DNA from: Lyngbya aestuarii BL J
GTDB lineage: Bacteria > Cyanobacteriota > Cyanobacteriia > Cyanobacteriales > Microcoleaceae
Assembly (NCBI RefSeq): GCF_000478195.2
Contig: NZ_AUZM01000005.1
Span: 94,493-158,492, forward strand
DNA: 64,000 nucleotides
Direction: 5' to 3'
Part shown: positions 30,217 through 39,352 of the stretch, in pieces
Position numbering within the stretch: position 1 is the stretch's first letter
Layout of the letters: the number at the start of each line of letters is the position of its first letter
Made by a program: the position numbers and the translations under genes
Notes under the pieces: model-generated
What the model was told of the DNA's origin: nothing
Database searches by the model: none
The model's input: only the letters and a program-made list of their open reading frames with translations

Positions 30217-30834
30217 TTATTGAGTAATAAATCGATTTAATTGTTCAACCAATAAATGAACGGTTGTTGAGGGGTTATCTCGCACGGGATGAGGCGAAGG
30301 ATACTGGGCGAGTAGCTTTTTAGCATTACGAATGGCATCGGCTTGTCGGTTTTTTAATTCTTCGTAAATCGTCTCACTATTTTTCTGATAGCGATGATCG
30401 AGTAACTGACTCAACATCCGTTTATATTCACGGCGAGGAATAGCCGTATCATAAAAATTGAAGTGCAACAAATACCAAATTTCAAAGCCTTCGTTGGAGT
30501 AGGCAATGTTAATATTATTTTTTCCAGCCAGTTCAATTGCGCGATTAAACTTTTGGGCGGGAAAGGAATCTCGATCAAATACACACCAAACTTGATCGTA
30601 GTTTCCTTCTTTTTTTAATAAAAGGGCTTTACGAACAATTCCTAATGTATTGTCTCCAATTCCGTAAATATCTAACCATTCTTCGGGTATTGGAAAACTT
30701 TTAAAATAATTGGGTTCTGTTTTTTCTCCTTCACAGACAATCAAAAATCGTTCAAATTTTAAATCTCTAACTGCTATTTTTCGTTCTAAATAACCTCGTT
30801 TTCCGCTGGGGAAACCTCCTTCTTTATTTTGCAT
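30217..30834 (-). CDS. rloB: RloB family TOPRIM-like protein (AbiLii-like)
   Basis: A 205-aa protein of the RloB family. FLIVCEGEKTEPNYFKSF carries the acidic residues of a TOPRIM-like nuclease fold, and VWCVFDRDSFP supplies the DxD pair. The YSNEGFEIWYLLHF block is also typical. RloB is the second subunit of the AbiL phage-abortive system and is often linked to restriction loci. It follows the RloA-like ATPase by 20 bp on the same strand, so the two are probably cotranscribed. Anti-phage action is inferred from family and pairing. Confidence 0.87.
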   Translation of the reverse strand: MQNKEGGFPSGKRGYLERKIAVRDLKFERFLIVCEGEKTEPNYFKSFPIPEEWLDIYGIGDNTLGIVRKALLLKKEGNYDQVWCVFDRDSFPAQKFNRAIELAGKNNINIAYSNEGFEIWYLLHFNFYDTAIPRREYKRMLSQLLDHRYQKNSETIYEELKNRQADAIRNAKKLLAQYPSPHPVRDNPSTTVHLLVEQLNRFITQ

Positions 30835-30854
30835 CAGGCTTGTTTAAGTTCGAT

Positions 30855-32054
30855 TTACAACGGAATTCCGCCATATTTCCCTAAAAGATAATCTTGATCA
30901 TAAGAACTATCATTTTTGATTTTGAATTCAGCTAAAGCATATAACTCGGTTTTCCCTATTTTATCTTTAATATCTTTGGCAGTAAACCAAATCTGATCGC
31001 GTCTAAAGAGTTTGGGAGTGAGTAAACTGGTATCATAGGCGGTGAAAATCAGTTGTGCATTTTGGGGGTTGGTTTCTCGCTGATGAAATAACTCAATAAT
31101 TGTTTTAGTAATCAACGGATGTAAATTGAGATCGAGTGAATCTATCCAGATGACTTGACCTGAGTTTAAAGCTTCAACTAAAATTATAGCGAGTTGGATC
31201 AGTTTTTGAGTTCCAAGGGATTCCTCTTGATATAAATCAAAGGTTTGGGAGGAAGTTTCGGGTGTGATTTGATTATCACTAGAACGAATAATTTTCACAA
31301 CGGGCTGATTGGGGTTTGGGTCTGAAAAAGGTTCAATTTGAATAGCATTAATTCCTAGATTAAATGGTTTTAAAAATTGTATGACTTGATCTTGATACTG
31401 AGGATTTTTCCAGGATTTTATAGTTTTAGCGTTAATTGGGTTTGGAAAAGAATTGGGAATAATTTTGAGATTGTGATGAAACCATTTCCAGATTTCTTGC
31501 ATAATATCGATCTGAAATTTTTCGGTAAAAGAGAGGAGTAAATTATGGGGTTTGATTTGGGGAGTTAGTTCAGGAATCGTGGGGAAAGGGGGAAAAAATT
31601 CAAACTGATTGAGTTCTCGTTTCAGTAGGGGTACTTCTTGATGTTCAGGAACGTAATATAACCATTCTGCAATTACTTCTTCGGAATAGATTTCAAAACC
31701 GTAGCGATAAATTATTTTATCAATTAAAATAACAATTTCAAATAGAGAAGGTTGGTTGATGGTTTTGGAGTTGAGACGAAACGGTTGAACCGGAAAGATA
31801 GAGTTGATAGCAGTGTCTTGAACAGAGTTCAAAACCCAATGAGTCATCAAGTTTAAAGCTTTAATTAGATTCGTTTTTCCACTGCCATTCTCACCATAAA
31901 TTATAGCGGTTTTGAGTAAACTCAGTTGATCGTCGATTTTAACACGATTGTTGCGGAGTTTTTTGTGAGGAAGTGGGATTTTAGCGGTGACTAAACTTAA
32001 CGTGACAATATCTTGAAACGAGAGATAATTTCCGACACTAAACTCAATCAGCAT
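30855..32054 (-). CDS. rloA: RloA-like AAA ATPase
   Basis: A 399-aa SMC/ABC-type ATPase. Walker A is IYGENGSGKTNLIKAL (about 53-68), the signature-like helix is EESLGTQKLIQLA, and the Walker B/D-loop region reads VIWIDSLDLNLHPLI. The residue after the Walker B aspartate is serine where most RloA-type proteins have a catalytic glutamate (DE). This may slow or abolish hydrolysis, or the true base may lie elsewhere. The N-terminus MLIEFSVGNYLSFQD is the standard start of the family. It pairs with the RloB gene downstream. Confidence 0.87.
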   Translation of the reverse strand: MLIEFSVGNYLSFQDIVTLSLVTAKIPLPHKKLRNNRVKIDDQLSLLKTAIIYGENGSGKTNLIKALNLMTHWVLNSVQDTAINSIFPVQPFRLNSKTINQPSLFEIVILIDKIIYRYGFEIYSEEVIAEWLYYVPEHQEVPLLKRELNQFEFFPPFPTIPELTPQIKPHNLLLSFTEKFQIDIMQEIWKWFHHNLKIIPNSFPNPINAKTIKSWKNPQYQDQVIQFLKPFNLGINAIQIEPFSDPNPNQPVVKIIRSSDNQITPETSSQTFDLYQEESLGTQKLIQLAIILVEALNSGQVIWIDSLDLNLHPLITKTIIELFHQRETNPQNAQLIFTAYDTSLLTPKLFRRDQIWFTAKDIKDKIGKTELYALAEFKIKNDSSYDQDYLLGKYGGIPL

Positions 32055-32066
32055 TCAATACTCCAT

Positions 32067-32392
32067 TTACCACAACATATGATTTAAAAAATCACTAAAT
32101 AACTTAAGTTCATCAGGTTCTTGATAATTTTGAGGTAATAAATCAAAAATAGCAGATTCCAGAGTCTCTAAAGCAATTTTTATATCTTTGGGTTTAGGTC
32201 GATTAATTTGCGGAAAAGTGAGGGGTTGACCAAAACGAATTGATGTAAGGATTTTTCAACAATAGCTTCAGCCTTCAGCAACTGGGCGGCTTCTAAACCC
32301 TGTCGGGCGCGTTGAACGATCTCTGGCGTTAAAGAAGGTAATACAAGGGGTTGATTATTGGATTGAGATTGAGAAGAAACATTGGTATTCAT
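32067..32392 (-). pseudogene. small gene upstream of rloA, apparently frameshifted
   Basis: The frame from ATG 32392 encodes MNTNVSSQSQSNNQPLVLPS, then LTPEIVQRARQGLEAAQLLK, and would stop at 32180. One extra base in the five-A run at 32252-32256 (reverse strand) joins it to a second open frame: ILTSIRFGQPLTFPQINRPK, ending FLNHMLW at 32067. Together they give a 108-aa helical protein ending 13 bp before rloA. The frameshift could be real decay, a sequencing error in a homopolymer, or slippage. As a third member of the RloAB operon its function is unknown. Confidence 0.65.
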
Positions 32393-32573
32393 GGAATAGA
32401 ATACGAGAAGATAAGATGAGTTTTTTTGTAGCTTAAATCATCACAACAGAAAGTCAAGATAAAGAGTTACAATTAAGGATCAATACGGGTATCAATTGTC
32501 ATCCTTTGTTCCTATTTAAAGTAAATATACATTAGCATAAAAGAGCTAACCATAGTAGACTTTTAATAAACTG

Positions 32574-33272
32574 TCACAGAAGTTCAGACGGCGGTTGATG
32601 TAGGGCTTGAAGTGCTTCTTTTAAATCAGTTGTTAAGTGTCGAGTTGCTTTTTTAATCGAATCCTCTTGATATTCCCTCGCATTCAAAGGAGAACCAATA
32701 TTTACCCAAACTTTACAACCCATTGGCGGAGGGGCGGAATGTTGATAATAAATACTAACCGGAACAATATTAACCGTTAAATTGGATTGATGAGAGACAG
32801 CTTGTAAGGCAATTCTTGCGACTCCGGGCTGAATTTCACCCATTTCTTTATGGGAAATAATATGTCCTTCTGGAAATAAAACAAGAACATTTTCACGTTG
32901 TAATAATTCAACACTATAGCGAATACTAGAAGTTGTCGGACGAGTTCGATCAATTGGAAACCCGCCCAAACGACGCACAAACCAACCCTGTATCCCCTGT
33001 GTTTGACTCAACAATACCATGTAGCGAAGATCTCGCCCGGTTGCCCTGCGACCGGCGGCGTAGCCCAAAAGAATCGGGTCCCAACGCGATCGGTGAGTCG
33101 GGGCTAAAATCACCGCCCCGACCCGGGGTAAGTGTTCCTGTCCGTTAATCTCAATTCTGCCAAAAAATAGAGGTAACACCAGATAATAAAACAACCAATA
33201 AGCCAGAGGAGTCAGCCAAGGTGAAACCTCTGACTCTATCCCCATTGCATCTGTTTCGGAGGCGTTTGACAT
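32574..33272 (-). CDS. plsC: 1-acylglycerol-3-phosphate acyltransferase
   Basis: A 232-aa membrane-associated PlsC-type acyltransferase of phospholipid and glycolipid synthesis. THRSRWDP supplies the catalytic HX4D, GGFPIDRT and LVLFPEGHIIS the substrate-binding motifs. One hydrophobic N-terminal helix is present (about 25-38). ATG 33272 (MSNASETD) is chosen over a TTG four codons earlier because a GGGGGA purine tract sits just before it. It ends about 180 bp from the RloAB leader, and the sulfite-oxidase-like gene lies just upstream. Confidence 0.9.
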   Translation of the reverse strand: MSNASETDAMGIESEVSPWLTPLAYWLFYYLVLPLFFGRIEINGQEHLPRVGAVILAPTHRSRWDPILLGYAAGRRATGRDLRYMVLLSQTQGIQGWFVRRLGGFPIDRTRPTTSSIRYSVELLQRENVLVLFPEGHIISHKEMGEIQPGVARIALQAVSHQSNLTVNIVPVSIYYQHSAPPPMGCKVWVNIGSPLNAREYQEDSIKKATRHLTTDLKEALQALHQPPSELL

Positions 33273-33299
33273 CAGTTCCCCCAAGGTATTCGAGGATTG

Positions 33300-33899
33300 T
33301 TAAAATAAACCGCTATACCGTTCTTCCGCCCAAGGTTCGCCCCGTTTGTGATAACCGTTGCGTTCCCAAAATCCTAGCGCTTCTTCGTCGAGAAACTCTA
33401 AACCGTTAATCCATTTTGCACTTTTCCACGCATACAAATGAGGAACGACTAGGCGTAACGGGCCACCATGATCAGCGCTTAAAGGTTCATCAAAAAGGGT
33501 ATGGGCAAAAAAGTTTTCTTCTCGCAGAAAGTCTTCTTTGGTGATATTTGTGGTGTAGCCTCCATAGCAATGTTCCATGATGTGAACCGCTTGAGGATCG
33601 ACTTCAACCTGCTTCATAAAGTCAGTGACTTTAATTCCTCGCCAGGTGACATCTAGCTTTGACCAACGAGTAACACAGTGAAAATCAGCCGTAAATTCAC
33701 TTTGAGGCATTGCCATGATATCAGACCAACTAAAGGTCTTGGGTGTGGCTAAACCCCATACTTTAAATTCCCAGTCTTCTGTGCGAATTTCGGGCGTATC
33801 TCCGTAGGTGAGGACGGGAAACCCTTTAGCAAGGTACTGACCCGGAGGAACGCGATCGCTTTGTTCGGATTCTGGCTTCTGAAAAAATTTGCCTAGCAT
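33300..33899 (-). CDS. sulfite oxidase-like molybdopterin oxidoreductase
   Basis: A 199-aa protein with the oxidoreductase molybdopterin-binding fold. FHCVTRWSKLDVTWRGI carries the Mo-ligand cysteine, HIMEHCYGGYTTNI is a second signature, and DHGGPLRLVVPHLYAWKSAKW forms the cofactor pocket. There is no signal peptide or heme domain, so it is a short cytoplasmic form of the YuiH type. The physiological substrate is unknown. It starts plsC's upstream neighbourhood with a 27-bp gap. Confidence 0.9.
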   Translation of the reverse strand: MLGKFFQKPESEQSDRVPPGQYLAKGFPVLTYGDTPEIRTEDWEFKVWGLATPKTFSWSDIMAMPQSEFTADFHCVTRWSKLDVTWRGIKVTDFMKQVEVDPQAVHIMEHCYGGYTTNITKEDFLREENFFAHTLFDEPLSADHGGPLRLVVPHLYAWKSAKWINGLEFLDEEALGFWERNGYHKRGEPWAEERYSGLF

Positions 33900-34182
33900 T
33901 GCTTTGACTCAGTCGCAATATTCACGCACTGCTTAGTATATCGCAGCAGATGGGTAAACTTACAGGCAACGGTGTTTTCAGCGAGTGCTGAGCGATGATC
34001 GGCCAACAGTGAACGGTAAAAACTGAACTCCCCAACTCCCGAACTCCTTTCCTTCTAACTTCCGACTTCTCAACTCCCCATCAACTGCTTAAGTTCAAAC
34101 TTCTAACCCTAGATATCAATATGACAATTTATTCAGCCATCTACTATACTGTGATCGATAGAATATTAAGAAATGAAAAGTT

Positions 34183-34410
34183 ATGACTGCACAATTCATC
34201 ATTCCTCTAGTTATCTGCTTTCTGGCGGTTTGGGTGACTTTGGGCGATCCGTTGGGAACCCCGAAAGAATTAACCCGCCTGCTGGCGTCTTTTGTCGGTG
34301 TGGTGTGCGGACTTTGGTTTTTTGTCGCCGCCCCCTGGGTGCTGCAACTGGGTTTCACGGTGATGCTGCTGGTTTCCAGCAATTTTTTCTCTAAGACGGT
34401 TTTGCGCTAA
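34183..34410 (+). CDS. small two-helix membrane protein
   Basis: A 75-aa protein beginning MTAQFIIPLVICFLAVWVTL with a second hydrophobic helix at about 38-65. It ends NFFSKTVLR. Composition and start look genuine and it precedes ggt by 40 bp in the same direction, so they may share a transcript. I recall no function. Confidence 0.6.
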   Translation: MTAQFIIPLVICFLAVWVTLGDPLGTPKELTRLLASFVGVVCGLWFFVAAPWVLQLGFTVMLLVSSNFFSKTVLR

Positions 34411-34449
34411 GATCTCCACTGCACACATCGCAGGGGATTTTCTAATTCG

Positions 34450-36225
34450 GTGCAAATTCAGCTTAGAATTGCTCGATGGCGTTGGTATCCGCAACTTTTC
34501 CAGAGTTTTATTTGTTTATTTATTCTTATTTGGGCAACTGGGTGTCAATCTGAACTCAAGGTTGCCGAGTCTCAACGCAGTCAACGGGGTATGGTGGTTT
34601 CTGCCGATCCGTTGGCGAGTGAAGCCGGAATTGAGATGCTAAAACGGGGAGGCAATGCCGTTGATGCTGCCGTCGCAACAACATTTGCCATCTCTGTAGT
34701 TGAACCGTTTTCCGCCGGTATTGGCGGAGGCGGCTTTTTATTAGCGGGTTTTCCGCCAGCGACTCCACAGGCGGGGGAAGATTACACCATTGCCGCGCTC
34801 GATTTTCGCGAACGGGCGCCGAAAGCTGCAACACAGGATATGTACCTCGATGAAGCGGGAGAGGTTAAACCGAGATCGAGTTTAGATGGACATCTCGCCG
34901 CAGGTACGCCGGGAACGGTTGCGGGACTTTACACCGTTCATCAATATTATGGAAAGTTGCCCTGGGCGACGGTGGTTCAGCCGGCGATCGCTTTAGCCGA
35001 GAACGGTTTTCCCGTTAGCGATTATTTTCTCAGATCGGTTGAACGGCGTCAAGAGGTTATTTTGAGCAACCCCGCAGCGAAAGCAATTTTTACTCGTAAC
35101 GGGGAATTTTATCAGCCGGGTGAGGTATTAATTCAAAAGGATTTGGCAACGACGTTAAAGAAAATTGCTGAAGATCCGAACAGTTTTTATCGCGGAGAAA
35201 TTGCCGAGGCGATTGCCGCAGATATGGCAAAAAATGGCGGTTTAATTACTTTAAATGATTTAAAAGCTTATACTCCGATTTGGCGAAAGCCGATTTGTGG
35301 AGAATTTCGCGAAACTCAAGTGTGTTCGATGCCGCCGCCTTCTTCGGGGGGCGTGCATTTGGTTCAGATTTTAAATATGATCGGAGATACTAACTTAAAA
35401 CGTTGGGGAAGACAAGACCCGAATACGCTGCATTTGTTGGCCGAAGCGATGCGAATTGCCTACGCGGATCGGGCGACTTATTTGGGCGATCCGGATTTTG
35501 TGACGGTACCGATAGAAGGTTTAACGAGTTTACCCTACGCGGCCGAACAGCGTCAAGCGATCGACATGAACGAAGCCAGACCTTCAACGGAGGTAAAACC
35601 CGTTGATGAGGCGACTTTAAAGCGTTATTTTTGGGAGTCTCCGGAAACGAGTCATTTGACGGTTGTTGATAACGAACGCAATGTGGTTAGTTTGACGTTT
35701 ACTATTAACGGGAGTTTTGGCGCCGCTGTGGTTGCGGAGGGAACGGGAATTTTGTTAAATAATGAGATGGATGATTTTGCTGCGGCGCCCGGTGTTCCCA
35801 ATTTGTTCGGGTTAGTCGGGGGAGAAGCCAATGCGATCGCCCCGTTGAAAACGCCGTTATCGAGTATGAGTCCAACCATTGTCACCAGAGATGGAAAGTT
35901 CGTGATGGCGGGGGGTTCGCCGGGTGGGAGTACCATTATCACCACGTCGCTGCAACTGGTGTTGAATGTTGTCGAGTTTGGGATGAATGCGGGTGAGGCG
36001 GTATCGGAACCCCGAATACATCATCAGTGGCTACCGGATCGGTTAATTGTTGAAAAGGGGAGAATGAACCCGGAAACGCTGGATGAGTTGCGGCGTCGCG
36101 GACATGATATTGAGAAATGGGACGGTTGGGGTAATGCCAATTTAATTCGACTGACGGGAAACGGAGTGTTAGAAGGGGCCGCCGATCCGAGGCGAGAAGG
36201 GGCGGCGATCGGGCTTGAGAATTAG
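34450..36225 (+). CDS. ggt: gamma-glutamyltransferase
   Basis: A 591-aa exported Ntn-hydrolase that splits glutathione and related gamma-glutamyl bonds. A lipoprotein-type leader (LFILIWATGCQS) is followed by the precursor core. The nucleophile threonine at the autocleavage site is in SPETSHLTVVDNE, GGGGFLLAG and NEMDDFAA are substrate loops, and GGSPGGSTIIT the oxyanion glycines. The start is GTG at 34450. A hairpin 22 bp past the stop codon probably ends transcription. Confidence 0.93.
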   Translation: MQIQLRIARWRWYPQLFQSFICLFILIWATGCQSELKVAESQRSQRGMVVSADPLASEAGIEMLKRGGNAVDAAVATTFAISVVEPFSAGIGGGGFLLAGFPPATPQAGEDYTIAALDFRERAPKAATQDMYLDEAGEVKPRSSLDGHLAAGTPGTVAGLYTVHQYYGKLPWATVVQPAIALAENGFPVSDYFLRSVERRQEVILSNPAAKAIFTRNGEFYQPGEVLIQKDLATTLKKIAEDPNSFYRGEIAEAIAADMAKNGGLITLNDLKAYTPIWRKPICGEFRETQVCSMPPPSSGGVHLVQILNMIGDTNLKRWGRQDPNTLHLLAEAMRIAYADRATYLGDPDFVTVPIEGLTSLPYAAEQRQAIDMNEARPSTEVKPVDEATLKRYFWESPETSHLTVVDNERNVVSLTFTINGSFGAAVVAEGTGILLNNEMDDFAAAPGVPNLFGLVGGEANAIAPLKTPLSSMSPTIVTRDGKFVMAGGSPGGSTIITTSLQLVLNVVEFGMNAGEAVSEPRIHHQWLPDRLIVEKGRMNPETLDELRRRGHDIEKWDGWGNANLIRLTGNGVLEGAADPRREGAAIGLEN

Positions 36226-36246
36226 GGGTTAAAAACCTCTCCCTAA

Positions 36247-36267
36247 CCCTCTCCTTGTAGGAGAGGG
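36247..36267 (+). terminator. stem-loop after ggt
   Basis: A perfect 8-bp stem, CCCTCTCC with GGAGAGGG, around TTGTA. There is no strong T-tract, so it may be a dispersed repeat hairpin acting as a stop. It ends 42 bases after the ggt stop codon. Confidence 0.5.
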
Positions 36268-36312
36268 ACAATTGTATCTTCCCTTGTAGAGAAATTTGTA
36301 TAAATTTGTAGG

Positions 36313-36335
36313 TTGGGTTGAGCAACGAAACCCAA
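36313..36335. repeat. TTGGGTT dispersed hairpin
   Basis: TTGGGTT paired with AACCCAA around nine bases, preceded by GTAGG. Similar GTAGGTTGGGTTGAG hairpins are scattered in many cyanobacterial genomes. A relative is at 38591-38620. It lies 11 bp from the end of the reverse-strand split gene. Confidence 0.55.
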
Positions 36336-36345
36336 AAAAGCCCGA

Positions 36346-37710
36346 TCAGAAATCCGTCAATTCAAAGGTGGGTTCAAGGATAAAATGTCCGCCAACAGCA
36401 GAGGATTCGGGTAATGCTGCGACTTCTTTTTCAAATTCAGAGGGTTTCATTTGATAATTTTTTAACAGTTGATATTGAGAAACATAACCTTCAAAAACTT
36501 CACTCCGAGCCATTAATTTTCGCAGGGCTGGAATAACCAGGGTTTTCTCTTTTTCTAAACCAACGCCAACATTTTGATTCAGGCCCGATTTACCTTTTCT
36601 CAAAAGACCTTTAGAATACCAAAATTCGTTAATATGATTGCGTCTTAATTCATCAATCCAAAACAGTCCTTTCTCATCTTTATATGCAAAATCCAACCAT
36701 TTTGTTAACTCTAAGACTAAAACCTCATCAACAAAATCGCTTGCTATAAAACGTTGGGGATACTCTCCAATCAGAAGTTATTTTGCGACTCTACGAGCTT
36801 GAGTTTGCCAAAATAAGTTCATCTCCTTAATTTCTTGTAAAGCTATTTCAAGCATTCCTAATTCGGCTGTACATCTTGCATGGGCTAATGCTGTTAGCGA
36901 AAAATATTCCTCATTAGCCATCGCTATCTCAATTGTATTGGAGTGAGATAAAAGCTCCTGATAGCGCATATTAATCTCACCCAGTTTTTTGCGGGAATCG
37001 TGCAGAATTGTATGGCGATGTTCAACCGGAATATTATCGTCAGCTTTTAACAGTTCTTTGAGAGCATAAAAAAGTTGTGCGCGTTCGGTAGTTTCTAGAA
37101 AAGATTTGATTTCCTTAACGTCTTTTTGGATTTCTTGCAGCTTATTATCGATGGCGTTTAGCCGATTATTAATAACAGCAAAACCCACACAACTGACTGT
37201 TAAATTCAAACCCGATAAAATTGTTGTACCTGTTGCCATCTGAAGAATTTGTTGAGTCATCTGTGAAAGTGAATCAACCTCACCCGACAACTGAAATAAT
37301 TGATCGGTGTTAGATTGGGCAATTTCTTTAATTTGTCGAGTTTCTCCTTTAACTTGTTCAAGTTGAACATTGCCAACAATTCCAGAAATTAAATTAAGCC
37401 CTGAAACAAACGCTGTACCTGTTGTCATCTGAAGAACTTGTTGGGTCATCTGTGAAAGTGAATTAACCTGACCCGATAACCCAAATAGTTGAGCATTAGC
37501 AGCAATTCCAGAAATTAAATTAAGCCCTGAAACAGCACCGTTGAGAGGATTGAGTGGAGATGCTACTAAATGTCGAACAATTTGACCTGCATTTTCTGTT
37601 CCCGCAGCCCAACGAATTACACCGCCATAAGGCTTGTATTTTCCAGTTATTATACCCATCATAATTTCTGGGGGAATTGCTCGAACAACCGTCCATCCTG
37701 GAATAACCAT
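36346..37710 (-). pseudogene. unknown gene split by an in-frame TAA
   Basis: The frame from ATG 37710 runs 310 codons to TAA at 36778-36780, then stays open in the same frame for 144 more codons to a stop at 36346, with no ATG in the second part before LTKWLDFAYKDEKG. The first part has two near repeats (SGLNLISGIAANAQLF and SGLNLISGIVGNVQLE, each followed by SLSQMTQQ) and a coiled coil (NRLNAIDNKLQEIQKDVKEI). This is most simply one 454-codon gene broken by a nonsense change. I do not recognise the family. Confidence 0.65.
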
Positions 37711-37897
37711 GTTTGTTAACCTCTAAAACTTAACCCATTATTCATCGAAAATCCTGTTCAAAAAAACAATTTAATTTGATTAAGATTCCCTTTTTTATCC
37801 GTCGTTACTATTATCAATCATTCCAATCAAACATACAATTAGTGATTGTACGGAATTTTGATAAATTGGGTTGTATCAAAAATTCTTGAGTGCAATG

Positions 37898-38086
37898 CTA
37901 ATCCTCCAGATTGTACCGCTCTATTAATTCTTGAATATCACTTTCTTCTAAATAGCGGTCAATTGCTTCACCGACAACTTTATTCATGGAACTGGCTTTT
38001 ACTCCTGCAAGGCGTTTCAGCAAGTTGTAGACATCTTCCGACACTGTAATTTTCAACTGCTTCTGATCTGCCTTCCTAGCGTTCAT
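37898..38086 (-). CDS. ribbon-helix-helix antitoxin-like protein
   Basis: A 62-aa protein, MNARKADQKQLKITVSEDVY, with a beta strand then two helices ending AIDRYLEESDIQELIERYNL. The KITVSEDVYNLLKRLA pattern is a CopG/RHH DNA-binding fold. No intact toxin gene lies directly downstream, so it may be an orphan antitoxin or regulator. Divergent from the small gene pair at 38185. Confidence 0.7.
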   Translation of the reverse strand: MNARKADQKQLKITVSEDVYNLLKRLAGVKASSMNKVVGEAIDRYLEESDIQELIERYNLED

Positions 38087-38184
38087 GTCTCGATATGGTA
38101 TTGACTCTTAGTTATTTTCCGGTATATTGGATTATTAGTGGTGTATATACACCACTTTGAGATGTACTCTTTGAGGATTGACCG

Positions 38185-38340
38185 ATGGTTACACTCTCGG
38201 ATGATGAAGTAGCGTTGATCAAGTCGATTCTGATCGCAGTCCGAAAAATCAAGGTTCGGGATATCGATCAGGCGTTGGTGATGTTGTCGAAAGGGGAAAC
38301 GGCTAAAACTAAACTTCGTCAACGGAGGTTAGAAGAATGA
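38185..38340 (+). CDS. 51-aa hypothetical protein
   Basis: MVTLSDDEVALIKSILIAVR opens a 51-aa helical, basic protein ending RQRRLEE. Its stop codon overlaps the next start in ATGA, strong support for a coupled two-gene unit. No family is recognised. It lies about 100 bp from the divergently read RHH gene. Confidence 0.6.
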   Translation: MVTLSDDEVALIKSILIAVRKIKVRDIDQALVMLSKGETAKTKLRQRRLEE

Positions 38341-38543
38341 TTGTACTGACAGACGAACAGGCTAATGCAGTTCATCGCTTGCTAACTTCTGTTTTGTTGA
38401 ATGAATCCTATCAAATTTCGGATGTGGAAAATGCGATCCTTTGGCTTTCTCCAGAAAACCGCCAGATTCTCTGTCCGTTTGATTCGTTATGGTCAAAAAA
38501 TTTGGCTCAAGAAATTGTCAACGAATTGAGAAATCGACCCTAA
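38337..38543 (+). CDS. 68-aa hypothetical protein
   Basis: MIVLTDEQANAVHRLLTSVL starts a 68-aa protein, mostly helical, with one cysteine (ILCPFDSLW). It is coupled to the gene before it by a 4-bp overlap. A hairpin 48 bp after its stop codon could end the unit. Function unknown; the size and pairing recall toxin-antitoxin or phage-accessory genes, but nothing more can be claimed. Confidence 0.6.
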   Translation: MIVLTDEQANAVHRLLTSVLLNESYQISDVENAILWLSPENRQILCPFDSLWSKNLAQEIVNELRNRP

Positions 38544-38590
38544 TTTTTGAGGATATTCGACAAATTGTTAATGTTGGTTGATGTTTGTAG

Positions 38591-38620
38591 AGTTGGGTCG
38601 AGTCAATACAACACCCAACT
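38591..38620 (+). repeat. AGTTGGGT hairpin
   Basis: AGTTGGGT paired with ACCCAACT around 14 bases, followed by TAATTTTA. It belongs to the same hairpin type as 36313-36335 and may act as a terminator for the two small genes. Confidence 0.5.
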
Positions 38621-38737
38621 TAATTTTAAGCTTAATTAACAACTTTATTTTAATAGTTTTTAACCTCTATTTATTGTATAATATTTAATGATTATCTAAA
38701 ATGTAAGTAATTGCAAAAACAATCGGGAAAAACGATA

Positions 38738-39352
38738 ATGGTTCAATTCGCTTCAAACTTACTGACTGCTGATGAATTTATTATCCAGTACGGCGATTGT
38801 GATCGCTATGAACTTATAGATGGTGAATTAATTGAGATAGAACCCACCGGAACCCATGAGCAAGTCTCAGCTTTTATTGGACGAAAACTAAATGTAGAAA
38901 TAGATCGTCAGGATTTTAATTATTTTATTCCTCATCGATGCTTAATCAAACTCTTAGGAACGGACACGGCTTTTCGTCCCGATGTCATTCTATTAGACAA
39001 ATCTCAACTGATTAATGAACCTTTATGGCAAAAAGAACCTGTAATTACATTGGGAAACTCTGTTAAACTGATTGCTGAAGTTGTCAGTACAAACTGGCAA
39101 AATGACTATGCTCGTAAAGCGGAAGATTATGCTTTATTTGGAGTTCCTGAATATTGGATTGTTGATTATTTGGGGATGGGTGGTCGAGAATATATTGGTA
39201 AACCTAAACAGCCAACCGTGACTATCTGTACATTGGTAGAGGACGAGTATCAAAAACAGCGATTTCAAAAGAATGATCGGTTAGTTTCTTCAATATTTCC
39301 GAACTTACAACTCACTGCACAACAAATCTTTGCTTCTGCTGAATTGATATAG
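38738..39352 (+). CDS. Uma2 family putative nuclease (DUF820)
   Basis: A 204-aa protein of the Uma2/DUF820 family, restriction-endonuclease-like, very abundant in cyanobacteria. YELIDGELIEIEPTG, FRPDVILLD, KLIAEVVSTNWQNDYARKAE (the E and K of the PD-ExK core) and GVPEYWIVDY are all present. The start is ATG 38738, not the TTG nine codons upstream. A truncated near-copy of its first 43 codons lies at 46344. Biological role unknown. Confidence 0.88.
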   Translation: MVQFASNLLTADEFIIQYGDCDRYELIDGELIEIEPTGTHEQVSAFIGRKLNVEIDRQDFNYFIPHRCLIKLLGTDTAFRPDVILLDKSQLINEPLWQKEPVITLGNSVKLIAEVVSTNWQNDYARKAEDYALFGVPEYWIVDYLGMGGREYIGKPKQPTVTICTLVEDEYQKQRFQKNDRLVSSIFPNLQLTAQQIFASAELI

